A stretch of 64,000 nucleotides of DNA from Chondrus crispus. Lineage: Eukaryota; Rhodophyta; Florideophyceae; Gigartinales; Gigartinaceae. The notes below the pieces were generated by a model that was given only the letters and a program-made list of their open reading frames with translations, had not been told where the DNA came from and made no database searches. The stretch is from positions 238,264-302,263 of the forward strand of contig NW_005179241.1 of NCBI RefSeq assembly GCF_000350225.1, in the 5' to 3' direction. Below, piece after piece: positions 9,405 to 19,407 of this stretch; position 1 is the first letter of the stretch, and each line of letters starts with the position of its first letter. The position numbers were made by a program, and so were the translations under genes.

Positions 9405-10997
9405 TCAGTCAATCGCGATGACCTCATCCTTCGATGTTACGACCCGTTTTTGTGGCGAATCTGGCAGTTGCGCAGCGATCGGGTCTAGCCGCTGTCGCTT
9501 TCGTGCTGGGATCGCAGTCCTAGCACTTTCGCCGTAATTTTCTTTCCTTGGGGTTCGGTTTGAATGTTGCATGACTGCCGTTTGGCCTGTAGTTTCTTTT
9601 CCTGGAGCTGTATCGCCATTCTTGAGTGGATTGGCTACTAGGACACCCTTGTACAGCTTTCCGTTAATGATCACCGACACAAAGTACCCGAAGTCCGTAG
9701 CTTCAATTATACGTCCCGAAAGAGGTGTTCCTTTTGGAATTGATGAAGGTCCCATCAATGGCATACTCGGGTCAGGTTCTCCCTTCTCACCGCCATTCTC
9801 AGCGGAATAGCCCTTTCCTCGGCGCCCTGATTTGCCCCCGGCTGCCACGCCAGCTGCCTCTGGGCCGAAATCTGTTGCTCGCAATCCGATAGATTTCAAG
9901 TTTGGCAACAGCCTTGCCACTTCTAATCCTTCCTTGATATGACCCATCCCGTCACATCCCCCAAAGAGATATATATTGCTACCCGCCCGAACGAGTCCGT
10001 GAAGTATTCGGCCGTTGCTCGGATGTATGCCGTTTGCGATTAGTCGCGTTGTTTGCATTGCATCGAAATCTATAAGGAAAAATGTGGAAGGTGCTAGCAG
10101 TTCTTCGCTGTGTAAAATCCCTCCCCACATGAGCACCTGAGTCTTTTCTGTGGGCAACGCTATTACGCTTGGGCCGGCACATAATGGCAGCCTGTTCTCT
10201 GGCTTTCCCCTCGCGGCTTCCAAGGTCAGTTTCCGCCATTTCCATGTTCCCGCCTTTCTGCCTGACGGCACAAATAACCAAGTATCATTCAGAAGTGCGA
10301 CACCACCGTCACCTCCGTAGATCATCATGCCGTTTAGTCCCGGGAGCCACAGGGCAACGTGCGATTCTCGTTGACTTGGGAAACTCTGGTGCCATGACGC
10401 AGGCGAACTCGGATGCAAATCTGTCCCAGCAACAACTTGATCCTTTCCAGAAGCATCTTTCACAACAATTGGCAAGCATTCCCATTGCCAATCCCTAATT
10501 CGCAGTCTATACACAGCGCTGTGCAGATGCTCGCCATTTCCAAATCCACCGAATATATATATGGCTGGCACTTGGCCTAAACCGTTTCCGAAGACTGCTG
10601 TGTGACAGCTGCGGGCGGGAATCTGCGTCTTCTCATCCTTTATTTCCCGCCATGAATGGTCGCGAATGTCAAAGGCCCAAACATCCCGAGACGGCCTCTG
10701 CTTTGTTGGGGACTCTCTCGTCACAGAATCACCGAACATGACCACCATTGCCGTTGACGATATTGCAGTTGCTGAATGCAAAATGCGAGGCGCCGGTGAA
10801 GGGCCATCCTTGTACCTAATACGGCGCCATTCCATGCGGTCAACATGGCAAGACCACATGTCGTTCAGCGCTTCCCCACGGTCGTTTTCCCCACCGAAAA
10901 CAAGAACCAGAGAGGAGTCCAGAAGACGGGTCATGGAATGCCCCTTTCGAAGCGAAGGCGTGCTTCCGAGCGTTTTCTGCGTGCCCAACCACTCCAT
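9405..10997 (-). CDS. Kelch-repeat beta-propeller protein
   Basis: A 530-residue frame with five or six kelch units: SSLVLVFGGENDRGEALNDMW, ARSCHTAVFGN with AIYIFGGFGNGEH, GMMIYGGDGGVALLNDTW, QVLMWGGILHSEE and NIYLFGGCDGMGH. Such propellers usually mediate protein binding. After a Gly/Ser-rich linker comes SGRIIEATDFGYFVSVIINGKLYKGVLV, a compact module that resembles one I recall at the C-terminus of plant kelch proteins, then a basic tail (RKRQRLDP) that could be nuclear. The same frame stays open upstream to 11087 with plausible protein sequence but no ATG, so the start could lie in an upstream exon: a CTAAC followed by an AG is present near 11.09-11.11 kb. ATG 10997 is the conservative start. 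Confidence 0.87.
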   Translation of the reverse strand: MEWLGTQKTLGSTPSLRKGHSMTRLLDSSLVLVFGGENDRGEALNDMWSCHVDRMEWRRIRYKDGPSPAPRILHSATAISSTAMVVMFGDSVTRESPTKQRPSRDVWAFDIRDHSWREIKDEKTQIPARSCHTAVFGNGLGQVPAIYIFGGFGNGEHLHSAVYRLRIRDWQWECLPIVVKDASGKDQVVAGTDLHPSSPASWHQSFPSQRESHVALWLPGLNGMMIYGGDGGVALLNDTWLFVPSGRKAGTWKWRKLTLEAARGKPENRLPLCAGPSVIALPTEKTQVLMWGGILHSEELLAPSTFFLIDFDAMQTTRLIANGIHPSNGRILHGLVRAGSNIYLFGGCDGMGHIKEGLEVARLLPNLKSIGLRATDFGPEAAGVAAGGKSGRRGKGYSAENGGEKGEPDPSMPLMGPSSIPKGTPLSGRIIEATDFGYFVSVIINGKLYKGVLVANPLKNGDTAPGKETTGQTAVMQHSNRTPRKENYGESARTAIPARKRQRLDPIAAQLPDSPQKRVVTSKDEVIAID

Positions 10998-11398
10998 GAC
11001 ACAAAGTTGTTCTAATGCTTGCTTGTTTTGTGAAGATGGCTTCCTTACTTCTCTGTTGAGTTGCCGTGCAATGAGCGTGAACTCAAATCAATTTTTTTTG
11101 CACTGTTAGAAGCACCTCTAGCGAAGGCCACTTTTGGCACCCAAAGATCGCAGTGGTACCCTTGCTTGTTCAAGCAAGGGCTTCAAGAAGCTGAGCGGAA
11201 CTTTCCTGCGACAAAAAAGATGACAATACCAGGATCAAAAACAGAGTGGCTCGTGGGCCTTTATTTCTTCTTATGTTCAAGACAGCAATGACCTTTTTTG
11301 GTGGGAACAGTTGCGCGTTGGCCGAGCTTATCAAAAATAACGGCATTCCTAAATTATTACAAGAAAACACTCCATAATTTCTTCCAGAGAGCGATGTA
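10998..11398. other. Upstream flank of kelch gene
   Basis: No gene beyond the possible 5' extension of the kelch frame down to 11087. The right edge borders a small DNA-transposon remnant. Confidence 0.5.
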
Positions 11399-11627
11399 GG
11401 GGGGGGCTCCTCAATAGTTCGCAAGTCAATAGTTCGCTTGGTCAATAGTTCGCCTTTCGGACAGTGTCACGCCTTTTCAGACGTGTACACGTGTACTCGC
11501 AGAGACCGTTGTGGTCGCCACCGCCCTCCGTAAAACTGTCAGCAAGGCGAGCATAATAGTTCGTTCTGTCAATAGTTCGTATCTGTGGGTCCTGGCAAGG
11601 GGGCGAACTATTGAGGGGTACCTACTG
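11399..11627. mobile_element. Small pogo-like non-autonomous element with TCAATAGTTCGC repeats
   Basis: A 229-bp segment flanked by TA on both sides. The ends are inverted copies of CYCCTCAATAGTTCGC: left near 11407-11422, right as GCGAACTATTGAGGGG near 11603-11618. Three more direct copies of the AATAGTTCG core lie inside near 11428, 11444 and 11571, and a variant near 11554. Subterminal repeats plus TA flanks are typical of pogo/Tc1-mariner derivatives. The left tip is degraded (a G run in place of CAG). There is no coding sequence. Confidence 0.6.
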
Positions 11628-11639
11628 TACTCTACAGTA

Positions 11640-12212
11640 CAGTGGACCCTACTCATTAGTGCCGCCCCGTGCGAGACCCCAAAAATGGCACTATTGGGAG
11701 ACGGCATTAATAGTTGACGTCGTCACATCTATTTTCATGCACTCGGTAATTAACGTCTGCATGCTCCGCGTTGGGTCTCTATCGTGTTTTGCAGTGAGAA
11801 ACGCGCGCTTTGCCGACCTCAGATACGATACAGCGTCTGAACCTTGGCATTCAGTCGCCAAAACTTCCAGCTCTCCAAACAATTCCGTGATCTCAACGAC
11901 AGAGGGTACAGTCCTTCTCTCGCTCGCGTCCTCTGCGCTCCCATCTTCATCACTTGATAGCGCGTTGCTTTTTTTATTTCCGGAACCGGATCCATAAGGA
12001 GGACAAGCTAAGGTCTGTGAACGCTATTCGGTGAATAGGATCGGGCTTAGAAGCCGCTTTCACATGTTTTCACGCGCGATAGACAGACGGCAGCATAACA
12101 CCCGGTCCCCTGACACGTGGCACTTTTCGTGTACGTGGGTCTGGCCGGCATTAATGGGAGGGTGGCACTAGCAAATGTGGCACTAATGGAAGTCCCCCCC
12201 CCCCCCCCCCTG
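11640..12212. mobile_element. Pogo-like deletion derivative with transposase C-terminal remnant
   Basis: Flanked by TA (11638-11639 and 12213-12214), beginning CAGTGGACCC and ending in a 17-base C run plus CTG. The terminal inverted repeats share ATTAGTGCC, with a second subterminal copy at the right end. On the minus strand about 11692-11990 reads as a protein tail, an acidic stretch followed by LFGELEVLATEC and YLRSAKRAFLTAK. A related tail (LFGSLESLVVEC, LRFAKRAFLEAR) occurs near 44290-44405 inside a similar element. This is most simply a pogo-type transposon that lost all but its transposase C-terminus. Confidence 0.6.
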
Positions 12213-12582
12213 TAGCTAAAAACAAGGCATGACTGTAGAAAGTTCAACATGAGCTCAAGCAACCAGAGTTGCGCCAAAGAAAAGGTTTAAAGGCGGCTCA
12301 AGCAACAGATCGCTCTGTCCCACATGCTGAGATTCGATACAGTCGTTCGTCAACTTCATTTTTCTCTTTCTTTCCAATGAAGACACTGAAAATCCAGAGT
12401 TCAAAATTGTTTGCGTTTTCCCTTGTTTTTGCAAAGTAGCAACTCCATTAACGCCAGTCTTTATCCGACATAAACCGATACGCTCTCTACGTGTACATGT
12501 ACAGGTGTAACAAAACCTGATTTTCTAAATCAACTACTATTCGCTTTCTTTCGCGACCCACTCAAATTTTTCTGTACGGATA
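12213..12582. other. 3' flank of hemerythrin-like gene
   Basis: 370 bp without supported genes between the transposon derivative and the stop codon of the minus-strand gene. Confidence 0.5.
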
Positions 12583-13644
12583 TCAGAATCTAACGGTAGA
12601 TTGCCTTCTCCCATACGAGGATCTGGATGAAAAAAGGATCGATGGGGGCGAATAGACTTCCTCGACGACGATTCCTGACGCGAGGATCTTTGATAATTTT
12701 TTCGGTACGGCTCCATGCGTAATATCGTACTTTCTGCACCACTGTTCGAATCGCACACTCAGCATGGAGCCCAGAAACTTAGCTTTCCATGCCTTCAGTT
12801 GAGTTGGGTTAAGCCAATGCGCCACGAAAGGAAGGGAGACTGCATAGTTATGCTTGGCACGGAGCGCATTGATAAACCTCTGCCAGATGGTGTTTTCCGC
12901 CTCCCCATCCATATCTGCTAAAAAAATAATGCGTGGCAGCACCGAGGTCTGATTGTTGTAGTACTGAATAATCCCACACAGGAACTCATTCAAGACGTCA
13001 CGTATACGGGGTATGCACTCACCAGGCGGTAGCAAAAGAACTCTTTCCCGCATTCCTGCGACGCGTTCCAGTTTTTGCCTGAGGTCTTCGTAAACTGCTT
13101 TGCGATGTTCGATCGACAAAGAAGTCGGAAAGCTCACACCGTGCTCATTTAGGAACGGGAAAATTTGCGAATGCTCCACCTCGAATAGCACCAGCACGAC
13201 GCTTTCGAATGTATCAAACCAGTCGAAGAACATCTCCGTATGCTTATGCGTGACTTCATATTTATACCGTAGCAAGACTTCGAGCATGTTATAAGCTTGG
13301 AGAATTTGCTTTCTGACGGCATTCTGAAAGAGAGCGAAAACATCAAAGATAGGTCCGAATTCTCCGTACGCGGCGGGGAGGATGACGGGGTGCCCGTGGG
13401 CATATTTGCGATCGGAATTTTTTTTGATTTTCTCGAACGGAGACAGGATGGAATCAGGAGTAATGACGATGTCAGGGACGGAGGCTCCCCGGTCTTCCGG
13501 CTGGGGGATAGTTAGTTCATTCGGCATGAAAACCTTATCTCTATGTACAAATGACTTTGATGATGCGTTGCGATGGCCCATCGAGCGGCGAAGCTTGAGT
13601 TTGGAAGAACGAAAGGATTTGGAGGATTTCGGCGATGCCTCCAT
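12583..13644 (-). CDS. Divergent hemerythrin-like (HHE) helical protein
   Basis: 353 residues from ATG 13644 (MEASPKSSKSFRSSK); the upstream open stretch looks like 5' UTR. The N-terminal 90 residues are basic and Ser-rich. A helical domain follows: HKHTEMFFDWFDTFESVVLVL, then FEVEHSQIFPFL, which fits the ExxH...fP.L ligand motif of hemerythrin/HHE domains. In the expected second half (VLNEFLCGIIQYYNNQTSVLP) the His and Glu ligands appear replaced by Gln, Tyr and Asn, so a diiron site is probably incomplete. The C-terminus has a conserved-looking WLNPTQLKAWKAKFL and a basic tail. It is a real gene by length and composition. The domain call is tentative and the function unknown. Confidence 0.6.
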   Translation of the reverse strand: MEASPKSSKSFRSSKLKLRRSMGHRNASSKSFVHRDKVFMPNELTIPQPEDRGASVPDIVITPDSILSPFEKIKKNSDRKYAHGHPVILPAAYGEFGPIFDVFALFQNAVRKQILQAYNMLEVLLRYKYEVTHKHTEMFFDWFDTFESVVLVLFEVEHSQIFPFLNEHGVSFPTSLSIEHRKAVYEDLRQKLERVAGMRERVLLLPPGECIPRIRDVLNEFLCGIIQYYNNQTSVLPRIIFLADMDGEAENTIWQRFINALRAKHNYAVSLPFVAHWLNPTQLKAWKAKFLGSMLSVRFEQWCRKYDITHGAVPKKLSKILASGIVVEEVYSPPSILFSSRSSYGRRQSTVRF

Positions 13645-14322
13645 GCTTTGATGAGGTATAGCAGATATGATGAAGAGTTTTTGTGTATCTGTGTTTTGTT
13701 CAAGTGGCAAAGGAGGGCGACAGCGGAGAGAGTTGCGGACAGCGTAGATAAGGAAGTTTGGGGGAGTCGAGAAATGTACTATCGCAAAGCCGTAAGCTGT
13801 AGTGTGCAAACGACATTATATCCCGAGTTGGGAGGAGAAAATTTACAGGTAGACGAAAATGAATGTGCACAAAAAGAAGTTTTGCCACGAGGGAGAATGC
13901 TAGAAAAGCATTGATAGTAGACAGGAAGTAGTGATGAAAGTCTAGTGATTGTGGATGTTTTGGGGCAGGGAGTTTGTGGTGACGAGAAGGTCTGAAATTT
14001 TCAAGTGTGGCGAGGGTTAGTAGATTGCGGTGAATTTGAGGGGCACATGTGGATGTATGTTGGAAAGGTGACGGGGCTGTACTGAAAGAGGAGAATTGCA
14101 TGGCGCAGTGAAGCAAGAGCTGTGGGAGAGAGGACGAGGGAACGTATTTCGTGGCGGGCAGGGGATCAATCGCCTGAGAGGATCTGGAAAGGTTTGCTGC
14201 GGTGTGCGAAGTGGTGGATGTAAGAAATTGTCAAACGTATGCAATTGTAGACGCGCTGCAAGATCTTGCAGCGGATTGAAGTTGGGGGGGGGGCTGTGAT
14301 CTGCGGTGATGCGGCAGTGTAG
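13645..14322. other. 5' flank of hemerythrin-like gene
   Basis: Both strands carry frames of about 110-140 codons here, but they have no domain content and look like chance frames over 5' UTR and promoter sequence. An 11-base G run lies near 14284. Confidence 0.45.
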
Positions 14323-14520
14323 CTAGCCTGTATTTTCCACATTCGCTTTCAAATCAGCCATGCCAATGTCAAGCAACCCGGACATGAGTAGTTCCAGCTC
14401 CAGCTCGTTATAGATCCTAATGTCTTCGTAGGGAATGAGCTCGTAGAATCCCTTTTTTGAAGGCTTCAATCTGCTTCTCGATCGCCTTCGTCATACGCAC
14501 TTCCGTCACCAAGCGTACAT
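14323..14520 (-). pseudogene. HECT E3 ubiquitin ligase fragment (UPL1/HUWE1-like)
   Basis: No long frame marks this, but the minus strand reads YVRLVTEVRMTKAIEKQIEAF, then after a one-base shift at the A/G run near 14458 GFYELIPYEDIRIYNELE, LELLMSGLLDIGMADL and KANVENTG, stopping at 14323. This follows the HECT-domain segment containing GFYELIP, the ELELLISGLPDID helix and the RANTEYTGY strand of UPL1/HUWE1-type ligases. The C-lobe with the catalytic Cys and everything N-terminal are absent, so this is a relic. The sequence gap begins 170 bp to the right, so part of the gene could be hidden there. Confidence 0.7.
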
Positions 14521-14692
14521 ATATACATATTATATATGCTAGAAGGCGCAACTAAAATTTGCAAAGGCAGGGTTCATATGCTGACCCTCGAAAACTATTG
14601 CTTAAAACAAGCGATTTCATTAAATCATGTTTTTGCGCGCATTTGCGCACAAAAACTGCCAGATAATGCTGCAAAATGAAAAATCATCACTT

Positions 14693-15396
14693 NNNNNNNN
14701 NNNNNNNNNNNNNNNNNNNNNNNNNNNNNNNNNNNNNNNNNNNNNNNNNNNNNNNNNNNNNNNNNNNNNNNNNNNNNNNNNNNNNNNNNNNNNNNNNNNN
14801 NNNNNNNNNNNNNNNNNNNNNNNNNNNNNNNNNNNNNNNNNNNNNNNNNNNNNNNNNNNNNNNNNNNNNNNNNNNNNNNNNNNNNNNNNNNNNNNNNNNN
14901 NNNNNNNNNNNNNNNNNNNNNNNNNNNNNNNNNNNNNNNNNNNNNNNNNNNNNNNNNNNNNNNNNNNNNNNNNNNNNNNNNNNNNNNNNNNNNNNNNNNN
15001 NNNNNNNNNNNNNNNNNNNNNNNNNNNNNNNNNNNNNNNNNNNNNNNNNNNNNNNNNNNNNNNNNNNNNNNNNNNNNNNNNNNNNNNNNNNNNNNNNNNN
15101 NNNNNNNNNNNNNNNNNNNNNNNNNNNNNNNNNNNNNNNNNNNNNNNNNNNNNNNNNNNNNNNNNNNNNNNNNNNNNNNNNNNNNNNNNNNNNNNNNNNN
15201 NNNNNNNNNNNNNNNNNNNNNNNNNNNNNNNNNNNNNNNNNNNNNNNNNNNNNNNNNNNNNNNNNNNNNNNNNNNNNNNNNNNNNNNNNNNNNNNNNNNN
15301 NNNNNNNNNNNNNNNNNNNNNNNNNNNNNNNNNNNNNNNNNNNNNNNNNNNNNNNNNNNNNNNNNNNNNNNNNNNNNNNNNNNNNNNNNNNNNNNN
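14693..15396. other. Assembly gap (704 N)
   Basis: Unresolved bases. The gap hides the 5' end of the DUF760 gene and possibly more of the HECT relic. Frames that run through the Ns on any strand carry no information. Confidence 1.
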
Positions 15397-16499
15397 CCAA
15401 TGTGTGTGCGCGCCGCCCACCGCGCCGCCCGCGCTCCCGCGACCCCGTGCGCGCCGTCTTTCTGTGGTCCTCCTTCGATGACGACGCCACCCCGGACGAC
15501 TCTGACGACCCGGACTCGCCTGGCCACTCGGACGCCCACTCGCCCTCGGAGCCCGACTCGTACGACGACATCGTCCTAGGCGACGCCTGGCGCTTCTCCC
15601 GCGCCTCAGCCTCCAACGCCGCCTCGGGCGACCCCAACGTCGCAGCGCAGGACGACCGTCACAAGAATGCTTTGTACGCCACCCTCAGGAAGCATACGAC
15701 CGGCCCAGACGACGTCGACAAACTCCGTGCCCTCGCGACGGATAGCGCGAGCGATGCGTTCCGGAGGATTGTCATGGGCATTCTTGGCAGCATCCCGGGC
15801 GATACTTATGAGGTTGTCATAACTAGTGATAGGGGAGGCGTTTCTAGACTCATGCAGAGCTCCCTGTCGACGGGCTATGCGCTGAGGAATGCAGAGTTCA
15901 GAATGGTTTTGAATCAGAGTATGGCTGCAAAGAGCCCCAAGAATACAAGGCGGAAACGCGACACGGATCACGTCCCGGACTTGTTTGCCGCAGAGACTGA
16001 TTATATGAAGGGCGTCCCGAGAAGAGGCAAGGCTGATGTGGCCGCTGTTGATGGCAAGGTCAGATGGTGGGATACTGAGAGGGAGGCCAAGCAGGAGATG
16101 AAGGCCATTGACTATGTCACGAAGCTCGAGGCCGAGAATGAACTCCTCAGGGAGAGGCTGGCCGCCACACAGACACATGACCAGAATAATAACAAGCTCT
16201 TGGATTTCATGCGCACGCTTACACCAGAGAAGATCGCCGCCCTCCAAGCCAATCTCAGCCCGGATGCTATTGACGCGTTTAAGGAGATTGTCAAGAGTGT
16301 TCTGGGGGAATTGAGCCCGAACAAGGTGCAGATGACCTACTCCACCAGCAGAGATTATCTTGCCCAGCTCACGTTTTGGTGTCTACTTTCAGGCTACTTG
16401 ATCCGCAATTTTGAGAAGAGGTTTGAGATGACAAAGGTCTTTGAGGCTACCGAAGCTTTTGCAGAATCCTCTCCCGGGGACCATGATTTTCAGCCATGA
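15397..16499 (+). CDS. DUF760-family (UV-B-induced At3g17800-like) protein, 5' end in gap
   Basis: The frame is open from the gap edge to TGA at 16497-16499, about 366 residues. A disordered acidic Ser/Asp/Pro region comes first, then two copies of the family module: GILGSIPGDTYEVVITSDRG with ALRNAEFRMVL, and SVLGELSPNKVQMTYSTSRD with LIRNFEKRFEMT. A coiled segment (KLEAENELLRERLA) separates them. DUF760 proteins are known from plants and algae, where several are plastid proteins; the biochemical role is unknown. A plastid targeting peptide would lie in the gap. This gene is the main hint that the host is photosynthetic. Confidence 0.82.
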
Positions 16500-16805
16500 A
16501 GTTTGGGATGAAATTACGTGTACCGAGCTGTGTCGCGGGAAAGGGTAGCTTGACGTGATTCCGGCGATGCGGTCAACACAGTGTACGTCGCATTCAGGAT
16601 AGCCGTGTGGAAGCAGTCCTGCCAAACCGCCGCCTAAAAATTTCACACGGTCAAGACGAGTACAGTATTGCATATTTGGGTAAAGTCGCATTGGTTGACA
16701 TGCACCAACACTTGTCCTCAGGGCGAAGACAAGGTAACTTGGTTAGGCTAAGGGTCCTAAGACGAAGCATTTGCTGTATCATAACGAGACAAGAAGAAGG
16801 GGTTT
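16500..16805. other. Convergent spacer
   Basis: 306 bp between the stop codons of the DUF760 gene and the minus-strand acetyltransferase. Nothing else seen. Confidence 0.6.
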
Positions 16806-18158
16806 TTAAGCGATATCCCACCACATCGTCGCGTAACACTGATCCGTTGCGCATGCCAAATCCACATCTCGAGGGGACGGATCGGCACCATCGTGAATGC
16901 TTTTTTGTAAATATGGCGCGTCGATTGCCTTCTCAAAACCGAGAGATTCAAAGACTTGTTCACTTGCCTTATTGTCCCCAATGCGGACGACGAGAGCAGA
17001 TGCTCGCGGGAGCGAAGTTGACGCACAAGCATCATCAGCGCGAGCCATCCGGAGGAGCTCCGCTACGACACGCATGGCGAGGTCGGGCGTTTTCGCCACG
17101 ACAGGGCCCACATGTAGCGTGATCTCGTTTGTCGATGGGGTAGGTGCCTTGTACCGACCCCAGGCGGCAGCAACGACTGACGAATCCGTCTTGGCGACAG
17201 CGCAGAGATTATCTTTTTCGAAGAGTTTTCGAAGAAGTTCCTTGCGAGAGCTGCCGCCTATCTCTCCTTCAAGGCGGATGGCATCGTCGTGTTCTTGTGC
17301 AGTTGGACGACCGGCTACTGTAGTAGAGAAATTCGGAAGTGGCAGACTTGTCCTTCTGTAGCTCGCGACAGCGACACTTCGAACGTCTCTAAACCCGAGG
17401 CGTCGGTAGACACCCTCACCGAGTTTGGAGGCAAGCAGGACGATGTGTGAACGGATCCTAAATAGTGACAATGAGTGCAAAAGTAATCACCAAGTCATAA
17501 GCAATGGACAGGTTAGAACTAAAGTACAGAAGAAGCCGCGTCCCTAAAAATATTAGACCGTTTGCTAAAGAATGCATTGATTATATGAAATCCGCATGAG
17601 TGGTGCGCGCGGGGAGGTGCCTCTACGCCGACTGTATCGATATTTCAGTCATTAGTAAGCCATAATTCATCCCTAGTGCTGCGGTGACCACAAAAAGAGT
17701 CCTCCTTCCTCGAAGTCATGGGTTCTGGTGTGCTTATTGTAGGACATTTTCGTATGTATATGTAATGCTCATGGAAGAGATACATCCTATGCAGTCGCAC
17801 GCAGCGGGAAGAAGTTGAGGCAGCTGTTAACTCACCTTTGCTCAGCTGCCACATCAAATAGCGAATTCACCAACCTGGAAGCAAGGCCTGAGCGTCTGGC
17901 AGTTTTAGCGACACAGACGTTTCCAAGCCAGAGGTTGCGAGGAGAAAGGGCGTGACTACTCGACACACCGATAATCTCGTTATTGGTATTCCGCGCAACC
18001 GCAAAGGTTCCGTCTGCTACTTCAAGATCGAAAACCGTTTGATTCCAGTCGGCCTCGCTGTTGACGAAGCAGCAAATTTCCTGGATCATGTCACGACTCG
18101 GGGAATCACATATTTCGATTTTGGGTACATGGACGCTTTCTCTACCTGAGCTTTCCAT
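16806..18158 (-). CDS. GNAT acetyltransferase, YitH-like two-domain form, paralogue A, two exons
   Basis: Exon 1 is 18158-17836 and exon 2 is 17457-16806, with a 378-nt intron (GTGAGT to TTTAG, phase 2); together 324 residues. Exon 1 holds the GNAT core: ADWNQTVFDLEV, WLGNVCVAKTARRSGLASRLV with the acetyl-CoA loop RRSGLA, ending DVAAEQ. Exon 2 continues IRSHIVLLASKLGEGVYRRLGF, the typical beta5/helix4 ending of the fold, then a second domain (HVGPVVAKTPDLAMRVVAELLRM, FESLGFEKAI) like the C-terminal half of YitH-type acetyltransferases. The substrate is unknown. A paralogue at 41.2-42.4 kb has the same exon break. A frame opening upstream uses TTG; ATG 18158 is the true first Met. Confidence 0.85.
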
Positions 18159-19161
18159 GATCAACCGATGCCTTCATGCGCAGTCACTCTGAGCTCCTGG
18201 ATGTGAGAGCGGAACCGAACACACTCTTCGCGATGGCTGCTGAGGTGCGGAAACCCGTCAGAAATTGGAGATAGAGGCAACTACGAAAGGGTACAGGACA
18301 TGGGACCGAGCAGTGCCACCAATTACAGTATGTACGTCTGGAACTGTACCCTTCATTGAAGGGTACTGTACCCAAGTGTACAATAATGTACACGTTTGTA
18401 CACATGTACTGTACAGCACAGTGTCTATTTCTCGGGCATTGCGAAAGTCATGCACGACATGTATCACACAAATGCAGAAGAAATGGGTAGAACAGACAAT
18501 CACAGGTTCCGTCGAGCAAAAAACTCGATGAGATTGCAGTGCAATGGCCTACGTAGAACTTCAATGTCAGTGAAAGGTATCTCACGCTGGTGCAGTGCTG
18601 TGCAAAGCAAAAGACATAATGCTGGCAGTATTCGAGCAGGCCGAGAGGGCCTTGAGCATCCCTAGTGTCTAGGTGACAAATGACCTCATATGAGGCCATT
18701 TGACCCCATATGAGGTCACTTTTCAACTTATTTTTTCTCTACTTGCGCTAGCTCAACAAGATGGAAAATGATACTCTCGCCATCGCAGTTGACTTCTGCG
18801 TTGCGGAAGGGCGGAGTTTGGTGAGATCTGAACGTCTTTTCCAGCCATTTTTAAAATGCCCAAAAAAGGAGCCTTTTTGACCAACCTCAAAACGTTTTAT
18901 GTTGATTTCTTCGAAACCAAAACGCCTGTTTAAAAAGCCAACTCATCATTGAAACTTCATTAGATTCTTAGGCTCTCTGTGCATTGGAAACTGCCATCCC
19001 AATGTTTTGCAAGATGTTAATGCCGAGGGCAAATACGTTAAAGAAATGGTGTCCAAACTGACTTTTAAAGTTTCGATTTAATTTATATTTTTTTTGCAAA
19101 AAAAACTGGCCTCCCATGACTGACCTCATATCCCTACTGTTAATTTCTATTGCTCACATAC
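18159..19161. other. Intergenic region rich in short palindromes
   Basis: No gene. A GTACCCTTCATTGAAGGGTAC palindrome lies near 18347-18367 and TGTAC-rich sequence follows. A palindrome pair lies at 18680-18718 (separate entry). The right edge is the TA target of the pogo element. Confidence 0.5.
18680..18718. repeat. Second copy of the paired palindrome, TGACCTCATATGAGG type
   Basis: TGACCTCATATGAGGCCA and TGACCCCATATGAGGTCA are separated by 3 bp, the same layout as 7063-7101. Confidence 0.7.
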
Positions 19162-19407
19162 CCTTCTCGGGGGCCAAATTTGGGACAGGGCTTAACTTGG
19201 GACACTTAACTTAAACCGATATGAACTGCTTCTCAACGCTATTAATCAACCGAAACTGTGCATACAAGTGTTTGCCGTGGATTCGACAGCCCGTCAGAAT
19301 TCAAACTGGCTGGCTGTTTGGGCGGGTAAACGATACCTGGTTTTTTTTTGTCCCGAGATACTGTCCTTGACGAGGCGGTCTACCGCTTAATCCTCAAATT
19401 ACCAACC

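Noticed and set aside
14676-15637. Long frames on three strands or frames across 14.6-15.6 kb
   Set aside because: They run through the N gap; only the plus frame right of the gap has real protein content.
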